Positions 8,237 through 17,427 of a DNA stretch of 64,000 bases are shown here, in pieces. The translations under genes were made by a program, and so were the position numbers. Origin of the DNA: CAZAZQ01 sp964489705 (GTDB lineage: Bacteria; Zixibacteria; MSB-5A5; GN15; FEB-12); the NCBI GenBank assembly GCA_964489705.1, contig CAZAZQ010000009.1, forward strand, positions 85,915-149,914, written 5' to 3'. The first letter of the stretch is position 1. Every line of letters begins with the position of its first letter. The notes under the pieces are model-generated. The model was not told where the DNA came from. It did not search any database and worked only from the letters and a program-made list of their open reading frames with translations.

Positions 8237-9760
8237 ATGAGGATACGAGGCGAAAACACCAGGCAAACCGTTGGGTTTTTCATCGGGGTGGGGGCGGCTC
8301 TCTTCGTCTTGGTGTTTCTCGATCTGGTGCCGGGAAAGCCGGTCGTGACGCGCACTGCGGCGGTGGCGATCTTGATGGCGATCTGGTGGGTAACCGAGGC
8401 GATACCGATTCCGGCGACGGCGCTGGTTCCGGTGGCACTTTTCCCGCTGCTGGGCATTATGAAAGGAAAAGCGGTCGCCCCGATTTATTTCAATCACATT
8501 ATCTTTCTGTTTATCGGCGGTTTTATCATGGCGCTCGCCATGCAAAAGTGGAATCTTCACCGGCGGATCGCCTTGCGTATCATCCTGCTCATCGGCATCA
8601 GTCCCAAGCGGATTATCTTGGGGTTTATGGTGGCGACGTGGTTCCTCTCGATGTGGATTTCGAATACGGCAACTACCATGATGATGGTGCCGATGGCGAT
8701 TGCCGTTATCCTCAAGCTCAAAGATACGTTCGACCCAAAAGTCATCTCCCGTTTCTCGGTGGGGCTCTTGCTGGGAGTGGCGTACGCCGCTTCGGTAGGA
8801 GGCGCCGCCACCCTTATCGGCACCCCTCCCAACTTGGCGTTCAGCAAAATATTCAAAATCTACTTCCCGCAAGCACCGGAGATAACCTTTGCCCAGTGGC
8901 TGGTCTTTGCTCTCCCTTTTGCGACGGTCTTTTTGGTGGTGGTATGGCTCCTTTTGACTCGTCTTTTCGTTTCTTCCAAGCACCCCTTCACCGCTGACCG
9001 TGCCGTCTTCAAGGAAGAGTACCGGCGCCTGGGCACAATGAGCTTCGAAGAGAAAACAGTGCTGGCGCTTTTTATCCTGTTGGCGTTCCTCTGGATTTTC
9101 CGCAGCACTATCACCATCGGGGGATTTACTCTGCCGGGATGGACGTCGGTCTTTCCCGTCCCCGCCTACATTGACGACGGTACTATTGCCATTGCCGTCG
9201 CCTTGCTGCTGTTTATCATTCCCGCCCGCTCTACCGGCAAAGGGCGACTGATGGACTGGGAAACGGCAAGTCGTTTGCATTGGGGGATTGTTCTCCTCTT
9301 CGGGGGCGGCTTTGCCTTGGCGAGCGGTTTCAAGGAATCCGGGCTCTCGAGTTGGCTCGGAGAACAGATGGTTGGCTTTGGGGACATCTCGCCGTTGTTC
9401 CTTGTGGTTATCGTCTGTACCATGCTAACCTTCCTGACCGAGTTGACTTCAAATACCGCTACCACACAGGTTATCCTTCCGATACTCGGTTCTCTCGCCG
9501 TTACGATTCACGTCAACCCCTTGTTGTTGATGATTCCGGCGACTCTCTCGGCATCGTGTGCTTTCATGCTGCCGGTCGCTACGCCGCCGAACGCCATTAT
9601 CTTCGGCACCGGGGAAGTCCGGATGCAGGATATGATAAAAACCGGGATTCTTCTCAACCTCATCGGGGTGGTGCTGGTAACGCTGGCGATGTACCTCGTG
9701 GGAGTGTCGGTTTTCCATATCGATCTGCACAGCTTTCCGGCGTGGGGAGGGGCGCCGTAG
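8237..9760 (+). CDS. SLC13/DASS-family sodium:dicarboxylate-type transporter
   Basis: This 507-residue integral membrane protein has about 11-13 hydrophobic segments. Both hallmark SNT motifs of the divalent anion:Na+ symporter family are present: MWISNTATT (Ser142-Asn143-Thr144) and ELTSNTATT (Ser405-Asn406-Thr407). These motifs form the sodium- and carboxylate-binding tips of the two re-entrant hairpins. The family carries C4-dicarboxylates, citrate or sulfate into the cell. The exact substrate is not readable, but the double SNT motif favours carboxylates. It stands between a terminator and a tRNA gene and is probably monocistronic. Confidence 0.85.
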   Translation: MRIRGENTRQTVGFFIGVGAALFVLVFLDLVPGKPVVTRTAAVAILMAIWWVTEAIPIPATALVPVALFPLLGIMKGKAVAPIYFNHIIFLFIGGFIMALAMQKWNLHRRIALRIILLIGISPKRIILGFMVATWFLSMWISNTATTMMMVPMAIAVILKLKDTFDPKVISRFSVGLLLGVAYAASVGGAATLIGTPPNLAFSKIFKIYFPQAPEITFAQWLVFALPFATVFLVVVWLLLTRLFVSSKHPFTADRAVFKEEYRRLGTMSFEEKTVLALFILLAFLWIFRSTITIGGFTLPGWTSVFPVPAYIDDGTIAIAVALLLFIIPARSTGKGRLMDWETASRLHWGIVLLFGGGFALASGFKESGLSSWLGEQMVGFGDISPLFLVVIVCTMLTFLTELTSNTATTQVILPILGSLAVTIHVNPLLLMIPATLSASCAFMLPVATPPNAIIFGTGEVRMQDMIKTGILLNLIGVVLVTLAMYLVGVSVFHIDLHSFPAWGGAP

Positions 9761-9786
9761 CATCGCAAAAGACAGGCATAAAAAAA

Positions 9787-9859
<73 letters not shown>

Positions 9860-9975
9860 TTTTTTCGTTCTTTTGTTACACTGCCGAGCCCGCCTGGCGT
9901 TCCCGGCAATGCGCCTCGAATATATATTTCTGCAAAAAAAATGCAAGCACTTTCAGGGGAGGGGGAAGGAAGAAT

Positions 9976-11574
9976 TTACTTTCGCCAGACCGCCGGACGG
10001 AGGACGATTAACACGGTGAAAATTTCCAGGCGCCCCAAGAGCATGGAAAGAACCAGCACCCATTTCCCCGGCAGGGGAATCCAGCCGTAGTTTTCGACCG
10101 CTCCGACCCCCGCCAGACCGGGTCCGATATTGCCGATAGTTGCCGCCGAACAGGAGACCGCAGTCGTCAAATCCGGCACGAACAGCGTCATAATCGCTGC
10201 GGTCAGGACAAACAACCCGACAAAAAGAATCACGAACGAACTGATGTTGATAATCCGCCCTTCGTCAATCGCCTGTTCTCCCACTTTGACCGGGGAGACC
10301 AAGCGGGGCTGGGTAAGTTTTCGCAATTCGTTCAGCGCCATCCGCCCCACCACCAAAATTCGTATCATTTTCATTCCCCCGCCCGTCGAACCGGCGCACC
10401 CACCGAAGAACATCAACAACACCAGCAGGAAACGGAGAAAGTCGGGCCAGAGGTCAAAATCGGCGGTGGCGAAACCGGTGGTGGTCACGATTGACACGGT
10501 TTGAAAAGAAGCAATCCGAAACGTGTCATAAAGACTCCCCAGATTTTCTTGCTGAGCGAGGTAATGAGAGTGAAACTCCGCTTCCGATGGCATTCCCGAA
10601 CGAAATTGAGCGGCGGCGTTGCTTTCGGGAGCCAAGCCCTGAACATAGAGGACGCTGGTCATGATGATGATGGTGGCGACGATGACAAAAGCGTAAAAGG
10701 TGAACTCTTTGTTCTTCTTCAAGCAGGAAAAGTCGCCGCGCAGCACCCGGAAATGCAGAAGGAAATTCATTCCGGCGAAAAACATGAAAACGATGATGAC
10801 CCACTCGATAAAATCCGACTGGTAAGCCGCAATGGAGCTGTTTTTCGTCGAGAATCCGCCGGTTGCCATAGTGGCGAAAGTATGGCAGACGGCGTCGAAC
10901 AGACTCATTCCCCCTATCCAGAGCAGCAACGTTTCCACGGCGCTGAGCAAAAGGTAGACGCCCCACAAAATGGAAGCCGTTTGAGCCAACCGAGGACGGA
11001 GCCGATCCTTGGTCGGTCCCGGCACTTCACCGCGAAACATCTGGTAACCGGAGACTCCCATTGCCGGAAAGATGGCAATCGCCAAAGTGATAATTCCCAT
11101 TCCGCCCAGCCAGTGCGTCAACGCCCGCAGAAACAGCAGCGAGCGCGGCATCGCCTCGATATTGCTCAGGATGGTCGCACCAGTGGTGGTGAAACCGGAC
11201 ATTATCTCGAAATAGGCATCGGTGAAAGAAGAGAAGAAAGCGAAAAAGCTGTGCCCACGCTCGGCAAGAAAGTAAAAGAACAGAGGAATGGCACCGAGAA
11301 AAGTCAGCGACAGCCACCCCAAAGTGACGATAGCATACCCTTCCCGTACGCCTTGCAGGTCACGTCCGGCACGGAAGAGAAAAGCGAATGCTGTGCCGAG
11401 AAAGATAGAGATGCCTACTGCAACGATAAGCCCCGTCACTTCCGGCAGGCGCAGGAGGGTGCCAAGGTCATGCTCCCAATTGTCATAAAGGGCGATAGAG
11501 AGAGGCACAAGCAGCGCCAGACTCATCAATTGCATAAGCTTTCCGAGTGCGTATCCGACCGCCGTGTTGCGCAT
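9976..11574 (-). CDS. trkH: Trk potassium uptake system, membrane subunit TrkH
   Basis: The 532-residue polytopic protein has the four pseudo-repeated M1-P-M2 units of the Trk/Ktr/HKT family. The selectivity-filter segments are visible as FTTTGATILSNIE, MATGGFSTKN, VTTTGFATADFD and TIGNIGPGLAG, each with the conserved filter glycine. It imports potassium through the cytoplasmic membrane together with the cytosolic TrkA ring. The start lies 3 nt after the trkA stop, so trkA and trkH form one operon. The length matches typical TrkH proteins. Confidence 0.92.
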   Translation of the reverse strand: MRNTAVGYALGKLMQLMSLALLVPLSIALYDNWEHDLGTLLRLPEVTGLIVAVGISIFLGTAFAFLFRAGRDLQGVREGYAIVTLGWLSLTFLGAIPLFFYFLAERGHSFFAFFSSFTDAYFEIMSGFTTTGATILSNIEAMPRSLLFLRALTHWLGGMGIITLAIAIFPAMGVSGYQMFRGEVPGPTKDRLRPRLAQTASILWGVYLLLSAVETLLLWIGGMSLFDAVCHTFATMATGGFSTKNSSIAAYQSDFIEWVIIVFMFFAGMNFLLHFRVLRGDFSCLKKNKEFTFYAFVIVATIIIMTSVLYVQGLAPESNAAAQFRSGMPSEAEFHSHYLAQQENLGSLYDTFRIASFQTVSIVTTTGFATADFDLWPDFLRFLLVLLMFFGGCAGSTGGGMKMIRILVVGRMALNELRKLTQPRLVSPVKVGEQAIDEGRIINISSFVILFVGLFVLTAAIMTLFVPDLTTAVSCSAATIGNIGPGLAGVGAVENYGWIPLPGKWVLVLSMLLGRLEIFTVLIVLRPAVWRK

Positions 11575-11577
11575 CGC

Positions 11578-12951
11578 TTACCCTCGCGTAAAGATGCCCC
11601 GGGGTTTGAAGAGCTTCGAAATGGTGGGGAGATTCTTGTCGTGGGTAATCATCAGCACATGGTCTTCGGGGAGGATTTCCGTCTCGCCGTCGGGAAGAAT
11701 CATCTTGTTTTCCCGGACTATCACCCCGATTATCGAGCCGCGCTTCAGTTTTCGGGCGATTTTTTTCACTTTCATTCCGGCGATAGCGCTCTCCGGTTCC
11801 ACGATAAACCGCACCGCCTCGATATCGACGTCGCTGAATTTGACTACCGCCCCGATATGCCCCCGGCTGATGGTCTCGAGTATCTCCCGTGCCGTCGTCA
11901 GCCGAGGATTGATGACGTGGTCGATGCCGATGGAGTTGAACAGCTTGTCATGCCGGGATTCCGGGGTGGTGACAATCACCTCGTGGGCGCCTTCCGCCTT
12001 TGCCAGCAGACCGGAGAGCATGTTGTAATCGGGACCTTCCGAAACGGCGATAAAGAACGAGGCTTTGTCGATGTTGAGCTCTTTGAGCAAGTCCGGATCG
12101 GTGCAGTCGCCGTGCAGTACCTCTATTCGGTCGAACTGCCCGGCGATGGTTTGGGCATGCTCGAGATTGGGATCGACAAACGTTACTTGATGGTCGGTTT
12201 CGTTAAGCGTACGAGCCAACTCCAAAGAGGAATACGAATCGCCGGTCATGATGATTTTTCGGTTCCCTTTCGGTGTGATGCCGATGAGCTTGAGGAAACG
12301 CTCCAACGACTGCCGCGGAAAGAGACTGTAAAGAATATCGCCGGGTTCTATTTTCGTTTCCCCGTCGGGAATGACCCCTTCCCCGCGGCGGATGAGAGCG
12401 GCAAACAACACCACATCGGGAGCGATTTCCTGCCGGATTTCTTTGGGGGTTTTATGGGCGACTTCGCTGTCCTTGCGCACCCGATATCCCCGCATCAGGA
12501 TGCGTCCTTCTTCAAAGTCAGCGGAAGCGATGGCGTGGGGGGTATGGACAAACTGCAAGATATGGTCAACCAGCGCCTTTTCCGGGTAGATGACGGAGGT
12601 CACCCCGAACTTTTCCAACGAGACCAGCTTGCTGGCGTAAGAGAACTCTTTACTGCGCAGGCGGGCAATGCGCCGTTTGACGTCGTATTGAGCGGCGATG
12701 GAACAAACCACCAGATTGACCTCATCAATGGGAGTCACCGCCAAGACCATGTCGGCGTTTTCGATGTCGGCTTCTTTCAAGAGAGCCGGGGAAGAGCCGG
12801 AACCGTGGAGAATTTGAAGGTCAAGCTTCTGGGAAATCGTCTCGCACAGCCGGGCGTCAGTCTCAATCAACGACAGACGATGCTTGTCCTTGATTAAGTG
12901 TTCCGCCAAGCTGTATCCGACAATGCCGCCGCCGACGATAATTATGTGCAT
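11578..12951 (-). CDS. trkA: Trk system regulatory NAD-binding protein TrkA
   Basis: The 457-residue protein has the duplicated RCK layout of TrkA: two Rossmann TrkA-N domains, each followed by a TrkA-C domain. The first nucleotide-binding loop is canonical (IIIVGGGIVGYSLAEHL, residues 3-19). The second (KIIMTGDSYSSLELARTL) departs from GxGxxG and may bind nucleotide weakly. TrkA gates TrkH in response to ATP/ADP or NAD(H). An AAGGGG Shine-Dalgarno precedes the ATG. It is the first gene of the trkAH operon. Confidence 0.92.
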   Translation of the reverse strand: MHIIIVGGGIVGYSLAEHLIKDKHRLSLIETDARLCETISQKLDLQILHGSGSSPALLKEADIENADMVLAVTPIDEVNLVVCSIAAQYDVKRRIARLRSKEFSYASKLVSLEKFGVTSVIYPEKALVDHILQFVHTPHAIASADFEEGRILMRGYRVRKDSEVAHKTPKEIRQEIAPDVVLFAALIRRGEGVIPDGETKIEPGDILYSLFPRQSLERFLKLIGITPKGNRKIIMTGDSYSSLELARTLNETDHQVTFVDPNLEHAQTIAGQFDRIEVLHGDCTDPDLLKELNIDKASFFIAVSEGPDYNMLSGLLAKAEGAHEVIVTTPESRHDKLFNSIGIDHVINPRLTTAREILETISRGHIGAVVKFSDVDIEAVRFIVEPESAIAGMKVKKIARKLKRGSIIGVIVRENKMILPDGETEILPEDHVLMITHDKNLPTISKLFKPRGIFTRG

Positions 12952-13110
12952 ACGTCCCCTTGCTGCTGCTTTCCGTTCTCTCTTTTGCGGTTCATCTTTT
13001 CCTTAAAGTACTAATCGGTCGTACCGGGAATCAAACAAATAATTTCAATCATTTTTTCTGCGCGGTGAGCTTGGAGTGTCTCGCCAATGTATATGGGGTT
13101 GGTGACCCGT

Positions 13111-13139
13111 TTGACTTCAAGCAGGATTTTTCGTATGAT
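13111..13139 (+). promoter_or_regulatory. Sigma-70-type promoter of the 13170 lipoprotein
   Basis: TTGACT (13111-13116), a 17-nt spacer and TATGAT (13134-13139) form a good housekeeping promoter. The predicted transcript start, near 13146, falls just before the ATG at 13170 and argues against longer N-terminal versions of that gene. Confidence 0.7.
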
Positions 13140-13169
13140 AGTTGCATGTCACGGAAAGCAGCACCATCA

Positions 13170-13709
13170 ATGTCCAAGAGGCTGATAAGCGGGCTTTTTC
13201 TCGCTTCCCTACTTCTCTCCGGTTGTTTCCTCAGCAGGTATCGGCTGGAGCTGTTTCTCACCAGGGAAAGTCATACCAAGAAAGTTAAAGTGGAACAGGC
13301 GGAATTTCTCGAGCGCACGGTGCTGGACGATCCGCAAGGGAAACGGAAGGTCATCCCGGGACCCGGCAACGTTATCGTCGTCACGACCGGCACCCGCTGG
13401 AAAGTGCCCCATGAATACACCGGGTTGTTGCTGGGAGCCGATGATTATTTGCGCTATCGTCTTTACCTTCAACTTCCACCGGAAGTACGAAAAGACAGCC
13501 TTACTTTAGCAAACAATTCGTTTGTTTTTCTCCTCGGTCACTATGATTTGCCGATGTCCTCCAAAGTTTACTTTCCCCAAAATGGCTTTTTCCTTATCGA
13601 TTCGGTGACGTCGAAATTCCTTTTCGGCACCATTGACGGCACGTACCGCAGCGAGGAAGGTTTCACTTTGACCTTCAACGGGCAATTCAAAGTCAAACAT
13701 CCTCATTGA
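13170..13709 (+). CDS. Small lipoprotein, unknown function
   Basis: From the ATG at 13170 the product has 179 residues, starting MSKRLISGLFLASLLLSGC with a lipobox, LLSGC. Earlier in-frame ATGs at 12960 and 13146 lie upstream of or on the predicted transcription start, so I chose the third. The mature domain contains LANNSFVFLLGHYDLPMSSK and alternates hydrophobic and polar residues, suggesting beta structure; I do not recognise the family. The stop overlaps the 3' end of the macro-domain gene on the other strand by 7 nt (tail to tail), with no terminator visible. Confidence 0.65.
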   Translation: MSKRLISGLFLASLLLSGCFLSRYRLELFLTRESHTKKVKVEQAEFLERTVLDDPQGKRKVIPGPGNVIVVTTGTRWKVPHEYTGLLLGADDYLRYRLYLQLPPEVRKDSLTLANNSFVFLLGHYDLPMSSKVYFPQNGFFLIDSVTSKFLFGTIDGTYRSEEGFTLTFNGQFKVKHPH

Positions 13710-14215
13710 GGATTTTTTGCCAGATAATCCGAAAAGACCTTGTATCCCAAACTGTCGAAAAGGCAGAATTGCACCCGCTCGAGGTGCTTCGCCAGCGGTT
13801 CGAATCCTCGAACGGCGGTAATCATGATATGTGCGCACGCTTTCATGGGAAAGCCGCCCACGCCGGTGCCAAAAGCGGGAAGCGCCACTGACTTGAGTTT
13901 AAGATTCTCGGCGATATTCAGGCTGGCGATGGTCGCTTTGCGGATGAGTTCGTCGGACGTGCGCAGGTCTTGTCCCATAACGGCGGCATGAATGACGGCT
14001 TTGAAGGGCAGCTTTCCCGCCCCGGTATAGACCGCTTCGCCGGGCATGACCGGACCTTTTTTGACGGCTTCTTTCTCGATAACGTCACCGCCAGCTCTTT
14101 TAATTGCCCCCGCCACTCCTGATCCCATCCAGAAATGATTGTTGGCGGCATTTACAATCGCTTCCGTATCGGTTTGGGTAATGTCTCCTTGCACCACTTC
14201 AATGCGAAATCCCAT
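13703..14215 (-). CDS. Macro domain (ADP-ribose-binding/hydrolase) protein
   Basis: The 170-residue protein is almost entirely one macro domain. The opening VVQGDITQTDTEAIVNAANN and the loop ALPAFGTGVGGFPM are the ADP-ribose-binding signatures of MacroD-type enzymes. The asparagine pair and the glycine-rich loop are kept, so deacetylation of O-acetyl-ADP-ribose or removal of ADP-ribose is plausible. The start at 14215 is set by GGGAGG seven nt upstream; a longer frame to 14335 would run through the PAP2 gene. It is the last gene of a five-gene operon and overlaps the PAP2 stop by 17 nt. Confidence 0.88.
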   Translation of the reverse strand: MGFRIEVVQGDITQTDTEAIVNAANNHFWMGSGVAGAIKRAGGDVIEKEAVKKGPVMPGEAVYTGAGKLPFKAVIHAAVMGQDLRTSDELIRKATIASLNIAENLKLKSVALPAFGTGVGGFPMKACAHIMITAVRGFEPLAKHLERVQFCLFDSLGYKVFSDYLAKNPQ

Positions 14216-14771
14216 TTTTATCCTCCCTTCGTTTTGAAAACAAAAAATAACGACTTGCCGTCGCCCCGCCATAGCCGATGATGGCGCCGAGAATTGCACC
14301 GACGAGAATGTCCGACGGATAGTGAACCCCGACAAAGACCCGGCTCAATGCGACCAAAGCTGCAAAAGAAAAGAGATACCACCGCAATTGACGGAACAGC
14401 AAAGAAAACAAAACGGCTTGCCCGAAGACGTTGGCGGCATGGGACGAGGGCATGGAATACCCTGCCCCGCAGTTGACCAGAAGGTGAACAGCGAAAAGAA
14501 CATGGCAGGGCCGCGGACGGGCGAATATGCCTTTCAGCAGATTACTTGCCAGTTGGTCGGTTGCCAGAAGCACCACCAGCGACACGAGCACGTACCAGCG
14601 GGCTTTTTTGTCTCCCCGCCAGAGAAGAACGGCGATGCCTGCTCCATAGAGAATCCGGAGGAAAGTATCCGATGTTATCAGCGGCATGATAACGTCCGTC
14701 CCCGGGTTGGCAAGGTGGACGTTGATAAACAAGAACACCAGCCGGTCGATAGCGGCGAGAGATTCAAGCAT
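14199..14771 (-). CDS. PAP2-superfamily membrane phosphatase
   Basis: This 190-residue membrane protein has five or six hydrophobic helices. All three acid-phosphatase motifs are present: K-x6-RP (Lys80 to Arg87-Pro88), PSSHA (108-112, His111) and SR-x5-H-x3-D (Ser143-Arg144, His150, Asp154). PAP2 enzymes dephosphorylate undecaprenyl pyrophosphate or phosphatidic acid and phosphatidylglycerophosphate at the membrane. The short length and layout fit the BcrC/PgpB-like group. It overlaps pfkB upstream by 8 nt and the macro gene downstream by 17 nt, so translation is probably coupled. Confidence 0.88.
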   Translation of the reverse strand: MLESLAAIDRLVFLFINVHLANPGTDVIMPLITSDTFLRILYGAGIAVLLWRGDKKARWYVLVSLVVLLATDQLASNLLKGIFARPRPCHVLFAVHLLVNCGAGYSMPSSHAANVFGQAVLFSLLFRQLRWYLFSFAALVALSRVFVGVHYPSDILVGAILGAIIGYGGATASRYFLFSKRREDKNGISH

Positions 14772-15702
14772 ATGTCGGCGGCTCCTTTTTAAGGAAGCGG
14801 CGGAGTTGGCTTTTCGTCGGCATCCCGGCGCGCGCTCCGGCTTTGGTGCACTTCAAAGCGGCAACCGCCGCCCCCAGCCGCAAGCGTTCCGGCATGGCTT
14901 TTCCGGTGAGCAGCCCGTACAAGTACCCCACGTGAAAGGCATCCCCGGCGCCGGTAGTGTCGACGGTCGGAACCTTGAATGCCGGTTGAGAAAAGAATTC
15001 TCCTCCTTCAAAGCCGACGGAGCCTTTCGTGCCCAATGTGACGACAATGCTGCCGGGACAGAGGCGTGCCAGTCGGCGGACGGCTGCCTGAGCCGAACGG
15101 CTGCCGGTAAAGGGAAAAGCGTAGTCGTCAGCTACAACTAAGTGGTCAACCAAAGGGAAAATGGGAGAGACGTCGTTGCGAATGGAACCGATGTCGAATG
15201 AAACCAACGCTCCCACCCGCTTGCCCCATCTCGCCAGCCGGAGGGAAGCTTCCAAATCCCGCCCGTCCAAATGAACCACCCTTGGGCGGGGATACCGCGA
15301 AAGAGTCAAATCGGACGGAGAAATACCGACCCGGCGGTGAAAGGCGATAGTTCTTCTTCCGCTGCCCTGCTCAATGAAACCGGCGGCGGTGGCGGAAGGA
15401 GCCTTTTTCTTGATGAGAAAACGACAATCGACTTTATCCTTGGCAAGCTCTTCCTCTCCCTTTTGCCCGAACCAGTCGTTTCCCAAAACGGCAATGAGAG
15501 CGGTTTTCATACCCAGCCGGGACAGCCCTACCATGGTATTCGGCACCGGTCCGCCTCCTTGGATACAGAGCGCCGTGGCGTTGACTTTGCCTCCGGCGGC
15601 AGGAAAATGCGGAACGGTATACAACAAATCAAGCGGCATAATTCCCATCCCGAGGCAATCAATGTCCGGCGACCGGGAAGTGGCGCTTTTACTCGGTTTC
15701 AT
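14764..15702 (-). CDS. PfkB/ribokinase-family sugar or nucleoside kinase
   Basis: The 312-residue protein has the family's N-terminal GGGPVPNTMVGLSRLG motif and the C-terminal anion-hole motif DTTGAGDAF (248-256, with Asp254 as catalytic base). It phosphorylates a sugar, sugar phosphate or nucleoside with ATP in the cytosol. The substrate cannot be fixed from sequence: the substrate-side motif is not the classic ribokinase GGKGAN. It overlaps yigZ by 14 nt and PAP2 by 8 nt in the same operon. Confidence 0.85.
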   Translation of the reverse strand: MKPSKSATSRSPDIDCLGMGIMPLDLLYTVPHFPAAGGKVNATALCIQGGGPVPNTMVGLSRLGMKTALIAVLGNDWFGQKGEEELAKDKVDCRFLIKKKAPSATAAGFIEQGSGRRTIAFHRRVGISPSDLTLSRYPRPRVVHLDGRDLEASLRLARWGKRVGALVSFDIGSIRNDVSPIFPLVDHLVVADDYAFPFTGSRSAQAAVRRLARLCPGSIVVTLGTKGSVGFEGGEFFSQPAFKVPTVDTTGAGDAFHVGYLYGLLTGKAMPERLRLGAAVAALKCTKAGARAGMPTKSQLRRFLKKEPPTYA

Positions 15703-16321
15703 CGATTGTGACCTCCGCTTTGCCGTTGGTGAGTTGAATGATTTCGTTGACTACCTGCTGGGTATCGCGGCGGCGTACCGCGACGGTCAACGTAACGACA
15801 TCGGTGAACTCGACCTCTGTGGGAGGAGCCGAGTAACGATGCAGCAATCGCACCAGCGGCTCATAGCTGGAAAAATCGGTACGGATGCGCACAAGATTTT
15901 TGAGAACCACTTCTCTGACGCCCGACTTTTCCACCGCTTCTTTTGCCGCTTGACGATACGCCCGCGCCAAGCCGCCGGTGCCGAGCTTGGTGCCGCCGAA
16001 GTACCGGGTGACGACGATTAACGCATTTGTCAATTCATGCCCCACCAGCACGTCGTAAATCGGCTTCCCCGCCGTCCCCGACGGTTCGCCGTCGTCGGAG
16101 TACTTGAACACTGCTTGAGAGCCTCTTCCGATGCGGTAAGCGTAGCAGTGGTGCGTGGCGGCGTGTTCGCGCTTGCGGATTTTCTCCAGCTCGGCGGCAG
16201 CTTCTTCAAGGTGAGCGACTTCTCTTGTCTCGCCGATGAAGCGCGACCCTTTGACTTTTATCTCCGCTTGGGCGGGAGCCTTGATAGTGAGGAAGGAATC
16301 GTCCATCAACTCCGCTCTCAC
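15689..16321 (-). CDS. yigZ: YigZ/IMPACT family (UPF0029) protein
   Basis: The 210-residue protein matches the YigZ/IMPACT family. Motifs are KGSRFIGETREV, ATHHCYAYRIG, YSDDGEPSGTAGKPI and VTRYFGGTKLGTGGL in the first domain, then the ferredoxin-like DUF1949 C-terminal domain. The biochemical role is poorly defined; the eukaryotic relative IMPACT acts in translational control. The start is a GTG at 16321 overlapping the dprA stop by 4 nt (GTGA), which suggests coupling. An ATG at 16306 with GGAG close upstream is an alternative. Confidence 0.88.
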   Translation of the reverse strand: MRAELMDDSFLTIKAPAQAEIKVKGSRFIGETREVAHLEEAAAELEKIRKREHAATHHCYAYRIGRGSQAVFKYSDDGEPSGTAGKPIYDVLVGHELTNALIVVTRYFGGTKLGTGGLARAYRQAAKEAVEKSGVREVVLKNLVRIRTDFSSYEPLVRLLHRYSAPPTEVEFTDVVTLTVAVRRRDTQQVVNEIIQLTNGKAEVTIDETE

Positions 16322-17220
16322 ACCAAAGCGTTGATGATTTCATCGACTTTCTCCAGTCCGACCATGGGAATGGCACCGCAGGAGATCGCTTCTTCCAAGC
16401 TGTGCTCTTCCGCCAGGGTACCATGCTCCGGATCGACTAAAAAGAAAGCCAGCTTTCCAATCTGCTTGCAAAAGGTGAGAATGTCGAGGGTGCGTTGCGA
16501 ATCGTTGTAGAGTTCCGTCACCACTACCGCATGAGCCATTCCCACCAGGAGCCGGTTGGCGGCGGGAAAGTTTTTTTCGCTGTACTCGGTCGCCGGCGGA
16601 TATTCCGTGATGACGCCGCCGGATTGGGCAATGTCTATCGCCAACGGCATATGCTCCGAGGGATGAACATGGTCAAACCCCGAATCCAACACGCAAAACG
16701 AGCCGCCGGTCTTAGCCGCTCCCACATGCGTGGCGGCGTCTATTCCTTTGCTCAGCGAGGAAATAACCTGCACTCCGGCATTGCCGAACGTCCCCGCCGC
16801 TTTGACCGTCAGCTCGATACCTTCGTTGGTGGCGTTCTCCGCCCCGACGATGGTGACGGTTTTCTTGGCGTTGTCGAGCATTTTCCCGCGCACGTACAAC
16901 GCCGCAGGAGGGTCGTTCAGTTCGAAAAGCAACTGAGGATACGAATCATCAAAACGAGTCACGACGCCGATATCTCGGTTGGCAAGAAGGGACTCGAACT
17001 CCCGCGCCTTCTCCAGCGTTTCTTGAGGGTGGGTGATTTTGTCGACCGCTTCCTTCGTCAATCCTTCGACCCCGGAGAGGGTCTCCGCATCGGCGCCGAA
17101 AATACCCTCCAAGTTCTGGAAGCGATGAATCAGCGATTCCAGCAAACGCGGACTGATTCCCGCGACGTGACTGAGCGCCAAGACTTGCGTTGTCATCGAG
17201 TATTTTTCAGATAATCCCAT
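16318..17220 (-). CDS. dprA: DprA/Smf-like DNA-processing protein (divergent)
   Basis: The 300-residue protein has an N-terminal HhH-like segment (ALSHVAGISPRLLESLIHRF) and a Rossmann-like DprA domain. Recognisable signatures are SSLSKGIDAATHVGAAK, DSGFDHVHPSEH, ITEYPPATEYSEKNFPAANR and VVVTELY. These correspond to the canonical S-G-A-RGID, G-D-YP, SE-PPG and FP-RNR-I motifs, but several positions differ (SKGID for ARGID, AANR for RNR). DprA binds single-stranded DNA and loads RecA during transformation. Being divergent, it could be a paralogue with another DNA-binding role. It heads an overlapping operon with yigZ. Confidence 0.75.
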   Translation of the reverse strand: MGLSEKYSMTTQVLALSHVAGISPRLLESLIHRFQNLEGIFGADAETLSGVEGLTKEAVDKITHPQETLEKAREFESLLANRDIGVVTRFDDSYPQLLFELNDPPAALYVRGKMLDNAKKTVTIVGAENATNEGIELTVKAAGTFGNAGVQVISSLSKGIDAATHVGAAKTGGSFCVLDSGFDHVHPSEHMPLAIDIAQSGGVITEYPPATEYSEKNFPAANRLLVGMAHAVVVTELYNDSQRTLDILTFCKQIGKLAFFLVDPEHGTLAEEHSLEEAISCGAIPMVGLEKVDEIINALV

Positions 17221-17364
17221 GCCGGTAATCTACCCCTTTGTTTTCACTTGTCAACTTTTGTCGCGTATCTCCATTTTCGCTTTTCTTGTTCAGGCATGAC
17301 TTCAATGCTTCTCAGGTGGAAAAAGTTCCCGGGCCTCAAAGTCGTTTCGGCAGATATCGAGAGC

Positions 17365-17393
17365 TTGAATTATTACCCGGAAAGTCCTATACT
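17365..17393 (+). promoter_or_regulatory. Sigma-70-type promoter of the TPR lipoprotein
   Basis: TTGAAT (17365-17370), a 17-nt spacer and TATACT (17388-17393). The predicted start near 17400 leaves a leader of about 28 nt to the ATG at 17428. Confidence 0.65.
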
Positions 17394-17427
17394 CACGATA
17401 GGTGTACAAAGAGAAAAAAGGAAGAAT

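Noticed and set aside
8219..9280. Long minus-strand frame opposite the SLC13 transporter
   Set aside because: The charged low-complexity translation and the fully supported sense gene show it is a shadow.
10501..12897. A 798-codon open frame antisense to trkH and trkA
   Set aside because: It lies opposite two well-supported genes with complete family motifs, and its translation is His/Arg/Gln/Asp-rich without domains. This is a GC-biased shadow frame.
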